From contig JAGYOG010000003.1 of the NCBI GenBank assembly GCA_018399495.1, positions 62,001 through 126,000 of the forward strand: DNA of 64,000 nucleotides. Reading direction: 5' to 3'. The translations under genes and the position numbers were made by a program. The notes below the pieces were generated by a model that worked only from the letters and a program-made list of their open reading frames with translations, made no database searches and was not told the origin of the DNA. Source of the DNA: Sphaerochaeta sp. (GTDB lineage: Bacteria; Spirochaetota; Spirochaetia; Sphaerochaetales; Sphaerochaetaceae). Shown piece after piece: positions 20,595 through 29,670 of this stretch (the stretch's first letter is position 1; the number at the start of each line of letters is the position of its first letter).

Positions 20595-21992
20595 TTATGT
20601 CCAGGCTTCTTTCAGAAGTGTTACCGCCTTGGGTATCTCTTCCAGATTCAATGTGGCAAACCCCAACAATAGAGTAGCTTCCCTTGGTTCCTCGGGAGGC
20701 TGTGAATAGTAACGGGTGATTCCATAAATCTTTACCTGATAATCTGCAGCTCTCTGTTCCAATTCTTTTTCATCCATTCCGTTGTGGACGTTCAGTAGAA
20801 GATGCAATCCTGCTGAATCTCCGGTAATCTCAACATAGGGGAGTAGCGAATTGATGCAAGAAACCAAGAGTTCCCGTTTTTGTCGGTAGAGATGACGCAT
20901 TCTATTAAGGTGTCGCTCAAAGTGTCCTTTCTCGAGAAATGCATGCAGGACTTTTTGTTCAATAAGGGGAACAGGACAGTAATAAAAACTGAGATAGGTT
21001 TCATAGCGTTCCATCAGCACGTCAGGAAGTACCATATAGCTGATTCTTAAAGCAGGGGAGAGTGATTTACTGAAGGCCCCAAGATAAATGACCTTCCCTT
21101 GTCCATCAAGACCTTGCAGGGAAGGAATTGGTTTCCCTGCATAACGAAACTCACTGTCATAGTCATCTTCCAGGATGTATCGTCCGAATTTTTCGCTTGC
21201 CCACTGTAAAAGCTGGAGCCTTCGTGTAACCGGCATAATACGGCCAGTAGGAAACTGGTGGCTGGGTGTGATGGAAAGAACATCTGCACCACTCGCATAT
21301 AGTGCTTTTATCTCCACCCCTTGGTCATCCAAAGGCAGTGAAACATATTGTACCCGATTGCTCTTGAACAACTGGTTAAGTTTCTCATATCCAGGATTCT
21401 CAATTGCATAGACGGCTTTTGCATCCAAAAGCTGGATTAAGAGTTGCATCAAGAACTCGGTGCCACTACTGATGATGATCTGGTTTGCATTGCAACGTAC
21501 ACCACGGCTGGACTGTAGGTAGTGTGTGATGCTGGAGCGTAGAGCAAGCAATCCTTTTGGATCACTAACAGAGAGGAGTTCGGCATCCTGTGTACTGATG
21601 ATTTGATTGCTCAAACTTCTCCAGAGTGAGAATGGAAACTGTTCGTGATCAACCCCTTGATGGGAGAATGTATACCGATAGGGGGGTGACTTCTCTGCTT
21701 CCACTTTTTTCTTATACTCTTCTGGTTCTAGTACGAGGATACCGCTGAGATCAGCTACGTAGTACCCACTCTTTTCTCTTGTCTGGAGATACCCTTCGTC
21801 AACCAGCTGGTTGTAGGCTGCCTGTACAGTATTGATGCTGCACTGTAGATTTTCTGCAAGCCTTCGTTTGGAAGGAAGTTTCTCATGCCTTGTGAACGTG
21901 CCCTTGATGAGTTCTTCCTTCAAATATTGATAGAGCTGTTCAGTCAATGTTTTGGGAGAATCACTTTGTAGCTGAAGGTTGATCTTGTACAT
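20595..21992 (-). CDS. pdxR: MocR/PdxR-type GntR-aminotransferase regulator, divergent from pdxST
   Basis: GntR wHTH LPSKRRLAENLQCSINTVQAAYNQLVDEGYL plus class I aminotransferase domain (ILEDDYDSEFRY, GAFSKSLSPALRI). Confidence 0.88.
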   Translation of the reverse strand: MYKINLQLQSDSPKTLTEQLYQYLKEELIKGTFTRHEKLPSKRRLAENLQCSINTVQAAYNQLVDEGYLQTREKSGYYVADLSGILVLEPEEYKKKVEAEKSPPYRYTFSHQGVDHEQFPFSLWRSLSNQIISTQDAELLSVSDPKGLLALRSSITHYLQSSRGVRCNANQIIISSGTEFLMQLLIQLLDAKAVYAIENPGYEKLNQLFKSNRVQYVSLPLDDQGVEIKALYASGADVLSITPSHQFPTGRIMPVTRRLQLLQWASEKFGRYILEDDYDSEFRYAGKPIPSLQGLDGQGKVIYLGAFSKSLSPALRISYMVLPDVLMERYETYLSFYYCPVPLIEQKVLHAFLEKGHFERHLNRMRHLYRQKRELLVSCINSLLPYVEITGDSAGLHLLLNVHNGMDEKELEQRAADYQVKIYGITRYYSQPPEEPREATLLLGFATLNLEEIPKAVTLLKEAWT

Positions 21993-22105
21993 AGCCCTCC
22001 ATAATCTGGTACCATAAAATATTTATAAACTGGAACTTTTGATACTATCAGATACCACCTATACTAGAACAAATCATTGAAAAGCGCAACGTTAGGAGGT
22101 ATGAA

Positions 22106-22978
22106 ATGGATGAACGAAATACACTGAATAAAAATCTTGCACAGATGCTTAAGGGAGGGGTTATCATGGATGTTACTTCTCCTGAACAGGCCAAAATAGC
22201 GGAAGATGCAGGGGCTTGTGCCGTTATGGCTCTTGAAAGAATTCCTGCAGATATTCGAGCAGCCGGGGGGGTCTCCCGAATGAGCGACCCCATCTTGATC
22301 CAACAGATTCAGGAAGCGGTTTCCATACCGGTCATGGCAAAGGTTCGAATCGGTCATATTGTTGAGGCGCAGATCCTTGAAGCCTTGGAGATTGATTTCA
22401 TCGATGAGAGTGAGGTCCTCTCTCCAGCCGATGATCTCTACCATATCGACAAGCAGAAGTTCTCTGTTCCCTTTGTATGCGGTGCCCGTGATTTGGGTGA
22501 AGCACTACGTCGAATAGGCGAGGGCGCAAGCATGATCAGGACCAAAGGAGAACCTGGAACAGGGGACGTGGTACAGGCTGTCAGGCATATGCGATTGATA
22601 CAACAACAAATGCGAAAAGTCCAATCCATGCGTGAAGATGAGTTGTACGAGGAATCAAAGCAACTCCAGGTTCCCTATGATGTATTGCGTTGTGTGTTTG
22701 AGACAGGAAAGCTTCCGGTGGTCAACTTTGCAGCTGGTGGGGTGGCTACTCCCGCGGATGCTGCATTGATGATGCTTCTTGGAGCGGAAGGCGTGTTTGT
22801 GGGTTCAGGAATCTTCAAGTCTGGAGATCCAAAAAAACGGGCAAATGCCATTGTGAAGGCTGTTGCCAACTATCAGGATCCACTGATGCTGGCTGAGCTT
22901 TCCAAGAATCTGGGAGAAGCCATGATTGGTATCAATGAACAGGAAATTGCACTGCTTATGGCTGAGCGTGGCGTATGA
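22106..22978 (+). CDS. pdxS: Pyridoxal 5'-phosphate synthase subunit PdxS
   Basis: [49 protein letters not shown]. Confidence 0.97.
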   Translation: MDERNTLNKNLAQMLKGGVIMDVTSPEQAKIAEDAGACAVMALERIPADIRAAGGVSRMSDPILIQQIQEAVSIPVMAKVRIGHIVEAQILEALEIDFIDESEVLSPADDLYHIDKQKFSVPFVCGARDLGEALRRIGEGASMIRTKGEPGTGDVVQAVRHMRLIQQQMRKVQSMREDELYEESKQLQVPYDVLRCVFETGKLPVVNFAAGGVATPADAALMMLLGAEGVFVGSGIFKSGDPKKRANAIVKAVANYQDPLMLAELSKNLGEAMIGINEQEIALLMAERGV

Positions 22979-23544
22979 CGGTAGGCGTTTTGGCTCTGCA
23001 GGGAGGGTTTGCCGAACATGTTCATGCATTGAATAAGTTGGGTGTTTCGTCCATTGAGATTCGTAGGCCGAAGGATTTGAAGAGTCCAATGGATGCCTTG
23101 ATCCTCCCTGGTGGAGAGAGCACGGTGATGGGAAGACTACTTAGGGAACTTGATCTCTATCGTCCTCTCTTGGATTTGATTCGGCAAGGGATGCCCGTTT
23201 GGGGCACCTGTGCCGGGATGATCCTGCTGGCAAATGAGGTAGAAGGGGAAAAGGATACGCACTTTGCTGTGATGCCGATCAGCGTGAGGCGAAATGCGTT
23301 CGGTCGGCAACTTGGCAGTTTCTCCTGTAGTGGCCTATTCACAGGTATCGGGGATCTACCGATGACGTTTATCAGAGCCCCGATTATTCAGAAAGTGAAC
23401 AAAAATGTACAAATTTTAGCGACACATGATAATTTTAGAGTAGCAGCAAGATATGATACGATGCTGGTGACTGCATTCCATCCGGAATTGACGAATGATA
23501 CTCGGGTTCTCCAGTATTTTCTGGGTATGGCTAACGCTTTATGA
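22975..23544 (+). CDS. pdxT: Pyridoxal 5'-phosphate synthase glutaminase subunit PdxT
   Basis: [51 protein letters not shown]. Confidence 0.97.
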   Translation: MTVGVLALQGGFAEHVHALNKLGVSSIEIRRPKDLKSPMDALILPGGESTVMGRLLRELDLYRPLLDLIRQGMPVWGTCAGMILLANEVEGEKDTHFAVMPISVRRNAFGRQLGSFSCSGLFTGIGDLPMTFIRAPIIQKVNKNVQILATHDNFRVAARYDTMLVTAFHPELTNDTRVLQYFLGMANAL

Positions 23545-23575
23545 AAAGGATATATATCGCTGGTTGGGAATTTCC

Positions 23576-24001
23576 CTAAAAGGATCTCAACCAGACTAAC
23601 ACTTTTTCATGAATTGCATTACGGATGGGCCTGATTCCCTCCAGTTTTTCCCCATCACTACCAGTGATGGCGCTTGGATCGGGGAAACCCCAGTGCATGC
23701 GTTTACTTTTCCCTGGGAACATAGGACAACGTTCAGCGTTGCTCTCGTCACAGACGGTCACTACATAGTCGAAGGCTTCATTCCTATCGATATACTCTTG
23801 GGCAGGTTTCGCAAAGTGATCTTTCATGGAGATTCCAATCTCTTCCATAGCCTGAACAACCAAGGGATTTAGTTTACCTGCTTCTATCCCGCTGCTGTGA
23901 GCTTCAAACCGGTCGCTTGCATAGTGCCGGACTAAAGCCTCACACATTTGGCTTCTCGCTGAATTATGGATACAGACAAACATGATACGCTCTTTTTCCA
24001 T
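23576..24001 (-). CDS. arsC: Arsenate reductase ArsC (low-MW tyrosine phosphatase family)
   Basis: IMFVCIHNSARSQMCEALVRHYASDRFEAHSSGIEAGKLNPLVVQAM. Confidence 0.9.
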   Translation of the reverse strand: MEKERIMFVCIHNSARSQMCEALVRHYASDRFEAHSSGIEAGKLNPLVVQAMEEIGISMKDHFAKPAQEYIDRNEAFDYVVTVCDESNAERCPMFPGKSKRMHWGFPDPSAITGSDGEKLEGIRPIRNAIHEKVLVWLRSF

Positions 24002-24007
24002 GGGGCA

Positions 24008-24307
24008 TTATTCCTTTACTTCATTTTGTGGTTTGATTGCACAGTGCATCATCTCCAGCACACAGGGCATGGTCAATATGCAATTGACCCTAGTCCCCTC
24101 TCTCTGCATGTCGATGATTCCTACATGCTTCAATGCCGAGAGGTGTTTGGAGGTAATTGATTTGTGCATCCCAAGCAGTTCCGCAAGTTCGCAGACACAA
24201 TAGGAACGTGCAAAGAGAGCCTCAACGATAGCAAGTCTCATTGGGTGGCCAAGCGTCTTGAAACGTTTTGCAGTATCCTCAAACTGTTCAGCCTTATACT
24301 CGTTCAT
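24008..24307 (-). CDS. ArsR family transcriptional regulator
   Basis: FKTLGHPMRLAIVEALFARSYCVCELAELLGMHKSITSKHLSALKHVGII; start could also be 24358. Confidence 0.87.
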   Translation of the reverse strand: MNEYKAEQFEDTAKRFKTLGHPMRLAIVEALFARSYCVCELAELLGMHKSITSKHLSALKHVGIIDMQREGTRVNCILTMPCVLEMMHCAIKPQNEVKE

Positions 24308-24368
24308 GCATACAATGTTGCAAAAAGTAGAAACTTTGTCAATGAATCTGGTTGACATTATAATGATA

Positions 24369-24386
24369 GTTTCCAATAATGGAAAC
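24369..24386. promoter_or_regulatory. Candidate ArsR-type operator
   Basis: Perfect inverted repeat GTTTCCA-ATAA-TGGAAAC in the divergent arsR/trx intergenic region. Confidence 0.55.
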
Positions 24387-24401
24387 ATAGGAGATATACA
24401 T

Positions 24402-24641
24402 ATGGTTATTCAGATACTCGGGACTGGATGTCCCAAATGCAAGGCCCTTGAAGCCAATGCAATAAAGGCCGTAGAAGAGGGAAACATCGGAGCCACAATT
24501 GAGAAAATCACTGATCTCGATAAAATCATGGAGATGGGTGTCATGATGACCCCTGCCCTTGCAATTGACGGCGATGTAAAGAACATGGGTAAGGTGCTGA
24601 ATAAGGACCAGGTGCTTACACTTATAAAGGGGAGTCTGTAA
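24402..24641 (+). CDS. Thioredoxin-like small disulfide protein
   Basis: MVIQILGTGCPKCKALEANAIKAVEE; CPKC motif, TPALAIDG. Confidence 0.88.
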   Translation: MVIQILGTGCPKCKALEANAIKAVEEGNIGATIEKITDLDKIMEMGVMMTPALAIDGDVKNMGKVLNKDQVLTLIKGSL

Positions 24642-24672
24642 TGCGGTTCCTCGTTCTCAAGGAGGAACTTCA

Positions 24673-25857
24673 ATGGCGATGAAGCAGCTTACTCCTAACA
24701 AAAAACTTTTAGTGATAGCCGGGATTTTTTTGGCAATCTTTTTTACTCCCTTTACGCATTCACGCGTGGTGGGGGCCATCCAGGAAGCGTTCCTCATGCT
24801 GGCTGATTATGCACACGAGCATGTCTTGCTTTGTGTAGTTCCTGCGATGTTCATTGCTGGGGCGGTGGTGGTATTTCTCAACCAGCAGGCAGTGATGAAG
24901 TATCTTGGTCCCAAGGCAAAGAAGCTGGTGGCTTACTCAGTAGCTTCTGTTTCTGGGGCAATCCTGGCTGTCTGTTCCTGTACTGTATTGCCTCTCTTCA
25001 AGGGCATCTACAAGAAGGGTGCTGGACTCGGTCCAGCAGTTTCCTTCCTCTATAGTGGACCATCGATCAATATTCTGGCAATTATCCTTTCTTACAAGGT
25101 CTTCGGATGGAAAATGGGATTGACCAGAATGATTGTGGCTATCATCTTTGCCTTCATAATCGGTTTGCTCATGCATATGATCTTCCGTAAAGAGGATGAG
25201 AAACGGCTTGCTGATGAACGCCTGTTCAAAAACATGGATGGTTCTGATGCCCGCTCCCTTCCCCAGATGGCTTTCTATATGGTTTCCATGATTGGTATCC
25301 TGGTCTTCCTGAACTGGGCACCAAGCCAGGGAGCAAGTACTATTTGGGAATTCATCTATCAGTCCAAGTATTGGATTACCGGAGTGTTCGCCCTTATGCT
25401 GGCATACTCCTTGGTCAGATGGTTTACAAAGGATGAGCTGAAAGAGTGGGGTGGCGCAACCAGGGACTTTGCACTCCAGATTCTTCCCTTGCTCTTCGGT
25501 GGTGTGTTGGTTGCAGGATTCTTACTTGGAAGGCCTGGACAGGAAGCACTCATACCCACGGCATGGGTTGCATCCTTGGTAGGCGGGAATTCTCTCTATG
25601 CCAACTTCTTTGCAGCAATCTCAGGGGCATTCATGTACTTTGCAACGCTCACTGAAATCCCTATTGTGCAAGGCTTGCTGGGTGCTGGAATGGGACAAGG
25701 TCCAGCCTTGGCTCTCTTGCTGGTCGGTCCAAGCCTCTCACTCCCTTCTATGCTGGTAATAGGTGGTGAACTTGGGTTCAAGAAGACCGCTGTCTACATT
25801 GCTTTGGTGGTATTCTTTTCCACCCTTGCAGGATTTGTATTTGGAATGGTAGCTTGA
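24673..25857 (+). CDS. Permease of the DUF318/YraQ/ArsP family
   Basis: SVSGAILAVCSCTVLPLFKGIYKKGAGLGPAVSFLYSGPSINILAI. Confidence 0.88.
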   Translation: MAMKQLTPNKKLLVIAGIFLAIFFTPFTHSRVVGAIQEAFLMLADYAHEHVLLCVVPAMFIAGAVVVFLNQQAVMKYLGPKAKKLVAYSVASVSGAILAVCSCTVLPLFKGIYKKGAGLGPAVSFLYSGPSINILAIILSYKVFGWKMGLTRMIVAIIFAFIIGLLMHMIFRKEDEKRLADERLFKNMDGSDARSLPQMAFYMVSMIGILVFLNWAPSQGASTIWEFIYQSKYWITGVFALMLAYSLVRWFTKDELKEWGGATRDFALQILPLLFGGVLVAGFLLGRPGQEALIPTAWVASLVGGNSLYANFFAAISGAFMYFATLTEIPIVQGLLGAGMGQGPALALLLVGPSLSLPSMLVIGGELGFKKTAVYIALVVFFSTLAGFVFGMVA

Positions 25858-25877
25858 TATCCCCAAACGTTTATACT

Positions 25878-25909
25878 CGGGAGTTGTCGTGAATCATCGA
25901 CAACTCCCG
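25878..25909 (+). terminator. 12-bp perfect stem hairpin after permease gene
   Basis: CGGGAGTTGTCG-TGAATCAT-CGACAACTCCCG followed by TTGTTGTAT. Confidence 0.65.
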
Positions 25910-26458
25910 TTGTTGTATATCCCCAAACATACAGCGACCACTTCCTAGAAAACAATATATTCATCTCGTTGAGCTCTACTATCACTCGTAGCATCACATA
26001 TGCACGGGGCTTTTGTTGTGTTTTCAAGACATCCAAAAACAACCTGAAAACCATTTATCATGCTAATAGCGCAAAAAGTCACGTAAATTCCCTAATAATC
26101 AGACATTTGCCATTTGTCACAATTGTTTTGACATGTCTAATTGTATCATTGCGACGCAACCTTTTAATACATAATGAATTGAATACAAATTGCATATATA
26201 TACGTCTTGACACGTGTCCAAACAGTGCTTTATTTAGTACAACTTATGTCACTGACATATGTTATAAGTCTTTGTATTATAAAGAAAAATATAATTATTT
26301 TTGTTGACAGTAAAAAATGTGTGTGATTAACTGAAGCGGAGTTTTAAAACAGATATGCATTGGATAAGGTTACAAAAAAATACATCTGAGACGTTGAAGT
26401 TTTTGAATTAGAAGCATTACTGCTTTTGATATTTTGAAAATTCCGCTGGAGGGAAAAC

Positions 26459-27484
26459 ATGAAGGAAAAAACGAATTTATCAGTGGGTGTCGATTTAGGT
26501 ACCTCGAACCTTCTCATTTATGTTGAAGGGCAAGGTACACTTTTCAATGAGCCTTCGATCATTGCAATTGACAAGGCAACTGGTAATGTAGTCTCAGTTG
26601 GGTATGAAGCAGCAAAACTGGATGGAAAGACTCACAGCAAAGTTGAGGTTGCTAGGCCTTTGCAGGGAGGGGTAATTTCTGATATTCAGTTGATACGAGA
26701 GATTCTCCTGTTCACATTAGACAAGATTTTTCTTTCGAACTTGGATTCGATTAGCAAACTCTTGATCTGTATTCCTTCAGAAATCACCAATACAGAAAAA
26801 GAGGCCATCATAGAGCTCGGCCACGGACTTGGAATCCAAAATACAGAAATTGAACAAGAGATAAAGGCAGGTGCTCTTGGATCTGGTGTAGACATCTTTG
26901 CACCAAGAGGGCACATGGTTATTGATATTGGTGGTGGTACAACCGATTTTGGAATCCTCTCACTTGGAGAAGTAGTGCTCTCCAAATCAATCAAGATTGC
27001 CGGAGATTATTTTGACAAGCAGATTATCGACTATGTAAAAACCAGTCATAAGCTGGAGATCGGAAATCAGACAGCAGAAAGAATCAAGATATCACTTGCT
27101 TCGCTCACTGGGCCCTTCCCAGCAGATGAAGATGGGGCTCCTGTCGTGACTGAGGCAATGGGACGTGATCTGGTAACTGGACTTCCTCGGCAGATTCTCC
27201 TACATCCTGATGAAATCAGGGAAGTCCTACTCAATTGCTTCGATCCTATTAAGTCCATCTTGTTGGCGACTCTGGAAGAGACACCTCCTGAGCTGGCTGG
27301 CGATCTGGTTGATTCTGGGATTTTGTTAACAGGTGGTTGCTCACAGATTCCAGGAATCAAGGAATATTTCAACGATATTGCCCAGATTCCGGTGTATCTC
27401 TCTGAGGTACCTCTCTCTGCGGTAATTGATGGATGCAAAAAGATGCTCAAAATGACGAATCGGCATTTTTATAGTGAACTATAG
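26459..27484 (+). CDS. MreB-like bacterial actin (paralogue 1 of 3)
   Basis: GVDLGTSNLLIYVEG, MVIDIGGGTTDFGILSLGEVVLS, TAERIKISL, TPPELAGDLVDSGILLTGGC. Confidence 0.93.
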   Translation: MKEKTNLSVGVDLGTSNLLIYVEGQGTLFNEPSIIAIDKATGNVVSVGYEAAKLDGKTHSKVEVARPLQGGVISDIQLIREILLFTLDKIFLSNLDSISKLLICIPSEITNTEKEAIIELGHGLGIQNTEIEQEIKAGALGSGVDIFAPRGHMVIDIGGGTTDFGILSLGEVVLSKSIKIAGDYFDKQIIDYVKTSHKLEIGNQTAERIKISLASLTGPFPADEDGAPVVTEAMGRDLVTGLPRQILLHPDEIREVLLNCFDPIKSILLATLEETPPELAGDLVDSGILLTGGCSQIPGIKEYFNDIAQIPVYLSEVPLSAVIDGCKKMLKMTNRHFYSEL

Positions 27485-27497
27485 GAAGGGTATAAGA

Positions 27498-28526
27498 ATG
27501 AGTGCAGCAATGGTACATGACAAACTGGGATTGGGAATCGATCTCGGAACCGCAAATTTATTGGTGTTTCTTGAAAAGAAAGGGATTATATTCAATGAAC
27601 CTGCAGTAATTGCGTTCGATAGAGAGTCTGGGAAAATTGTGGCGGCTGGAGAGGATGCCCATAGAATGTTGGGTAAGGTCCACTCCAAAATTGCAGTGAT
27701 AAAGCCATTGAAAAATGGTGTTATCTCAGATATGCGTGCAGCAAAGGCGTTGTTGACGTATGTGCTTGGGAAAATTGAGAATCTTACAGAAAAGGATCTC
27801 TCCAAGACTACGTGTGTTATTTGTTGTCCGTCTGAAGTAACAAAGATTGAACGAGACGTCATGGCTGATCTTGCAGCGAAAATGAAGATCACAGATGTGT
27901 TCATCGAGGAAGAGATCAAGTCAGGAGCACTGGGCGCCGGTGTTGATATCTTTAAATCTAAAGGGGTAATGGTTGTCGATATTGGAGGTGGTACCACAGA
28001 CGTCGGTATTATTTCTTTCGGTGATATTGTGCTTTCTCGTACCATACGAAAAGCAGGAAGTTTCATGGATGATGAAATCTCCAAATATGTGAAAAAGACC
28101 CAGAGTGTTGAGATTGGTGAACTAACCGCCGAGAAAATGAAGATTGAGCTGGGTGATCTACATGTGGGAGCAAAAAACGTCGTGAATAGGTATGCAGGAA
28201 GAGATATGGTGAAGGGAATTCCCAAGTGGGTCATGCTTTCGACAGAAGAGGTCCAGACAGTACTGACCCCTGTATTCGATGAAATTGTAAAACTTATCAC
28301 TGGAGTGCTGAAAGATACACCACCGGAACTATCTGCAGATATCTACAAGCACGGGATTCTTCTCACCGGTGGATGTGCCTTGATTCGTGGGATTGAAGAG
28401 TACATTAGTGAACGGATTCAAGTTCCTGTGAAAGTGGTCCAAAACCCACTTACTTGTGTTGCAGAAGGTACTAAGTATTTACTGAAAAACCGCGGAGACT
28501 ATCTCGTTAATCCGCTTCAACTGTAG
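27498..28526 (+). CDS. MreB-like bacterial actin (paralogue 2 of 3)
   Basis: GIDLGTANLLVFLEKKG, MVVDIGGGTTDVGIISFGDIVLS, TPPELSADIYKHGILLTGGCALI. Confidence 0.93.
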   Translation: MSAAMVHDKLGLGIDLGTANLLVFLEKKGIIFNEPAVIAFDRESGKIVAAGEDAHRMLGKVHSKIAVIKPLKNGVISDMRAAKALLTYVLGKIENLTEKDLSKTTCVICCPSEVTKIERDVMADLAAKMKITDVFIEEEIKSGALGAGVDIFKSKGVMVVDIGGGTTDVGIISFGDIVLSRTIRKAGSFMDDEISKYVKKTQSVEIGELTAEKMKIELGDLHVGAKNVVNRYAGRDMVKGIPKWVMLSTEEVQTVLTPVFDEIVKLITGVLKDTPPELSADIYKHGILLTGGCALIRGIEEYISERIQVPVKVVQNPLTCVAEGTKYLLKNRGDYLVNPLQL

Positions 28527-28538
28527 GAGATTTTCATC

Positions 28539-29588
28539 ATGGCAATCACCATCCGAAAACAAGAGAAAGAAACAAAAAGCGTTATTGGGAAAAATATTGG
28601 AATAGACTTGGGTACAGCAAACATCCTTGTCTATGTCGAAGGAGAAGGCATCATCACGAATGAACCTTCGGTTATCGCATTTGACTATGAGACCAATGAG
28701 GTAATAGCTGCGGGGGATATGGCGGCCAATATGATCGGAAAGGGTCATCATGGCATCAAGATTGTGAGTCCGCTGAACCAAGGTGTCATCTCAGATATTG
28801 ATGCTACCAAGAAGCTCATTGAGATTTCCCTGCACAAGATTGAGAACATCAATATCGACATCAAAGAATCAACGCTCTTGCTCTGCTGTCCTTCTGAGGT
28901 GACTCAGTTGGAACGTGACTCATTCATGGACCTGGGAAATAAGCTTGGGGTCAAGGATGTATTCATCGAACAGGAAGTGAAAGCAGGGGCTATCGGGTCA
29001 GGGCTTGATATTTTCAGCAGCAATGGGTCCATGATCATCGATATTGGGGGAGGGTCCACCGATATTGGCGTACTCTCCTTGGGTGATATTGTGGTCTCTG
29101 AGTCCAATCGTATTGCAGGTAACTATTTTGATAGTGAGATTATGGACCACATGCAGTATAAACATGGCCTACTGATCGGAAAGAAAACCGCTGAGCGGAT
29201 CAAAGTTGAAATTGGTTCCTTGCGGCAGAAGATTGAGAATCCGAAGGAGACTTGGGTCAGTGGACGAGACGTAGTAACCGGACTTCCCAAGAAAATTACG
29301 ATACATGAAAATGAGATTCGTGACGTTTTGGTCAGACCCTTTGAATCAATTGCTACCATGGTGCTGAAGGTACTGCAGAATACTCCCCCTGAGCTCTCAT
29401 CCGACATTATCGTGAACGGCATCTATGTCAGTGGTGGTGGAGCGATGATTGATGGGGTGGATGAGTTCCTTCACCGCAAGGTTGGTATGGATTTCCACAT
29501 TTCCAGACGCCCCATGACGGCAGTGGTTGATGGAACCAAACTACTTCTGAAAAATCGTGGAAGTTATTTCGTAAAGCCAACAGATTAA
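28539..29588 (+). CDS. MreB-like bacterial actin (paralogue 3 of 3)
   Basis: GIDLGTANILVYVEGEG, MIIDIGGGSTDIGVLSLGDIVVS, TPPELSSDIIVNGIYVSGGGAMI. Confidence 0.93.
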   Translation: MAITIRKQEKETKSVIGKNIGIDLGTANILVYVEGEGIITNEPSVIAFDYETNEVIAAGDMAANMIGKGHHGIKIVSPLNQGVISDIDATKKLIEISLHKIENINIDIKESTLLLCCPSEVTQLERDSFMDLGNKLGVKDVFIEQEVKAGAIGSGLDIFSSNGSMIIDIGGGSTDIGVLSLGDIVVSESNRIAGNYFDSEIMDHMQYKHGLLIGKKTAERIKVEIGSLRQKIENPKETWVSGRDVVTGLPKKITIHENEIRDVLVRPFESIATMVLKVLQNTPPELSSDIIVNGIYVSGGGAMIDGVDEFLHRKVGMDFHISRRPMTAVVDGTKLLLKNRGSYFVKPTD

Positions 29589-29670
29589 GAGAGGTGATTC
29601 AAACAGGCCTTTCTTCTCTGGATGGGGAGGGAAGGTCTGATTCCTGATAACTGTCGAAAAGGAACACCTT

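Noticed and set aside
22000-22105. PdxR binding repeats (TGGTACC / GATACC) in the pdxR-pdxS intergenic region
   Set aside because: Plausible and expected for a MocR regulator but half-sites are too weak to call precisely.
25969-26307. 112-aa plus-strand ORF in the long AT-rich region before the actin genes
   Set aside because: Low-complexity composition, no SD, overlaps palindromes and promoter-like elements; more likely regulatory DNA.
27479-28300. 273-aa minus-strand ORF
   Set aside because: Antisense to MreB-like paralogue 2; Ser/Thr/Ile-rich shadow translation.
26459-29588. Tandem actins considered as ParM/AlfA-type plasmid segregation proteins or DnaK-like
   Set aside because: DLGTAN, IDIGGGTTD, TAERIK and (T)PPEL(A/S)xDI motifs match MreB; no ParR-like gene or centromere-like iterons seen.
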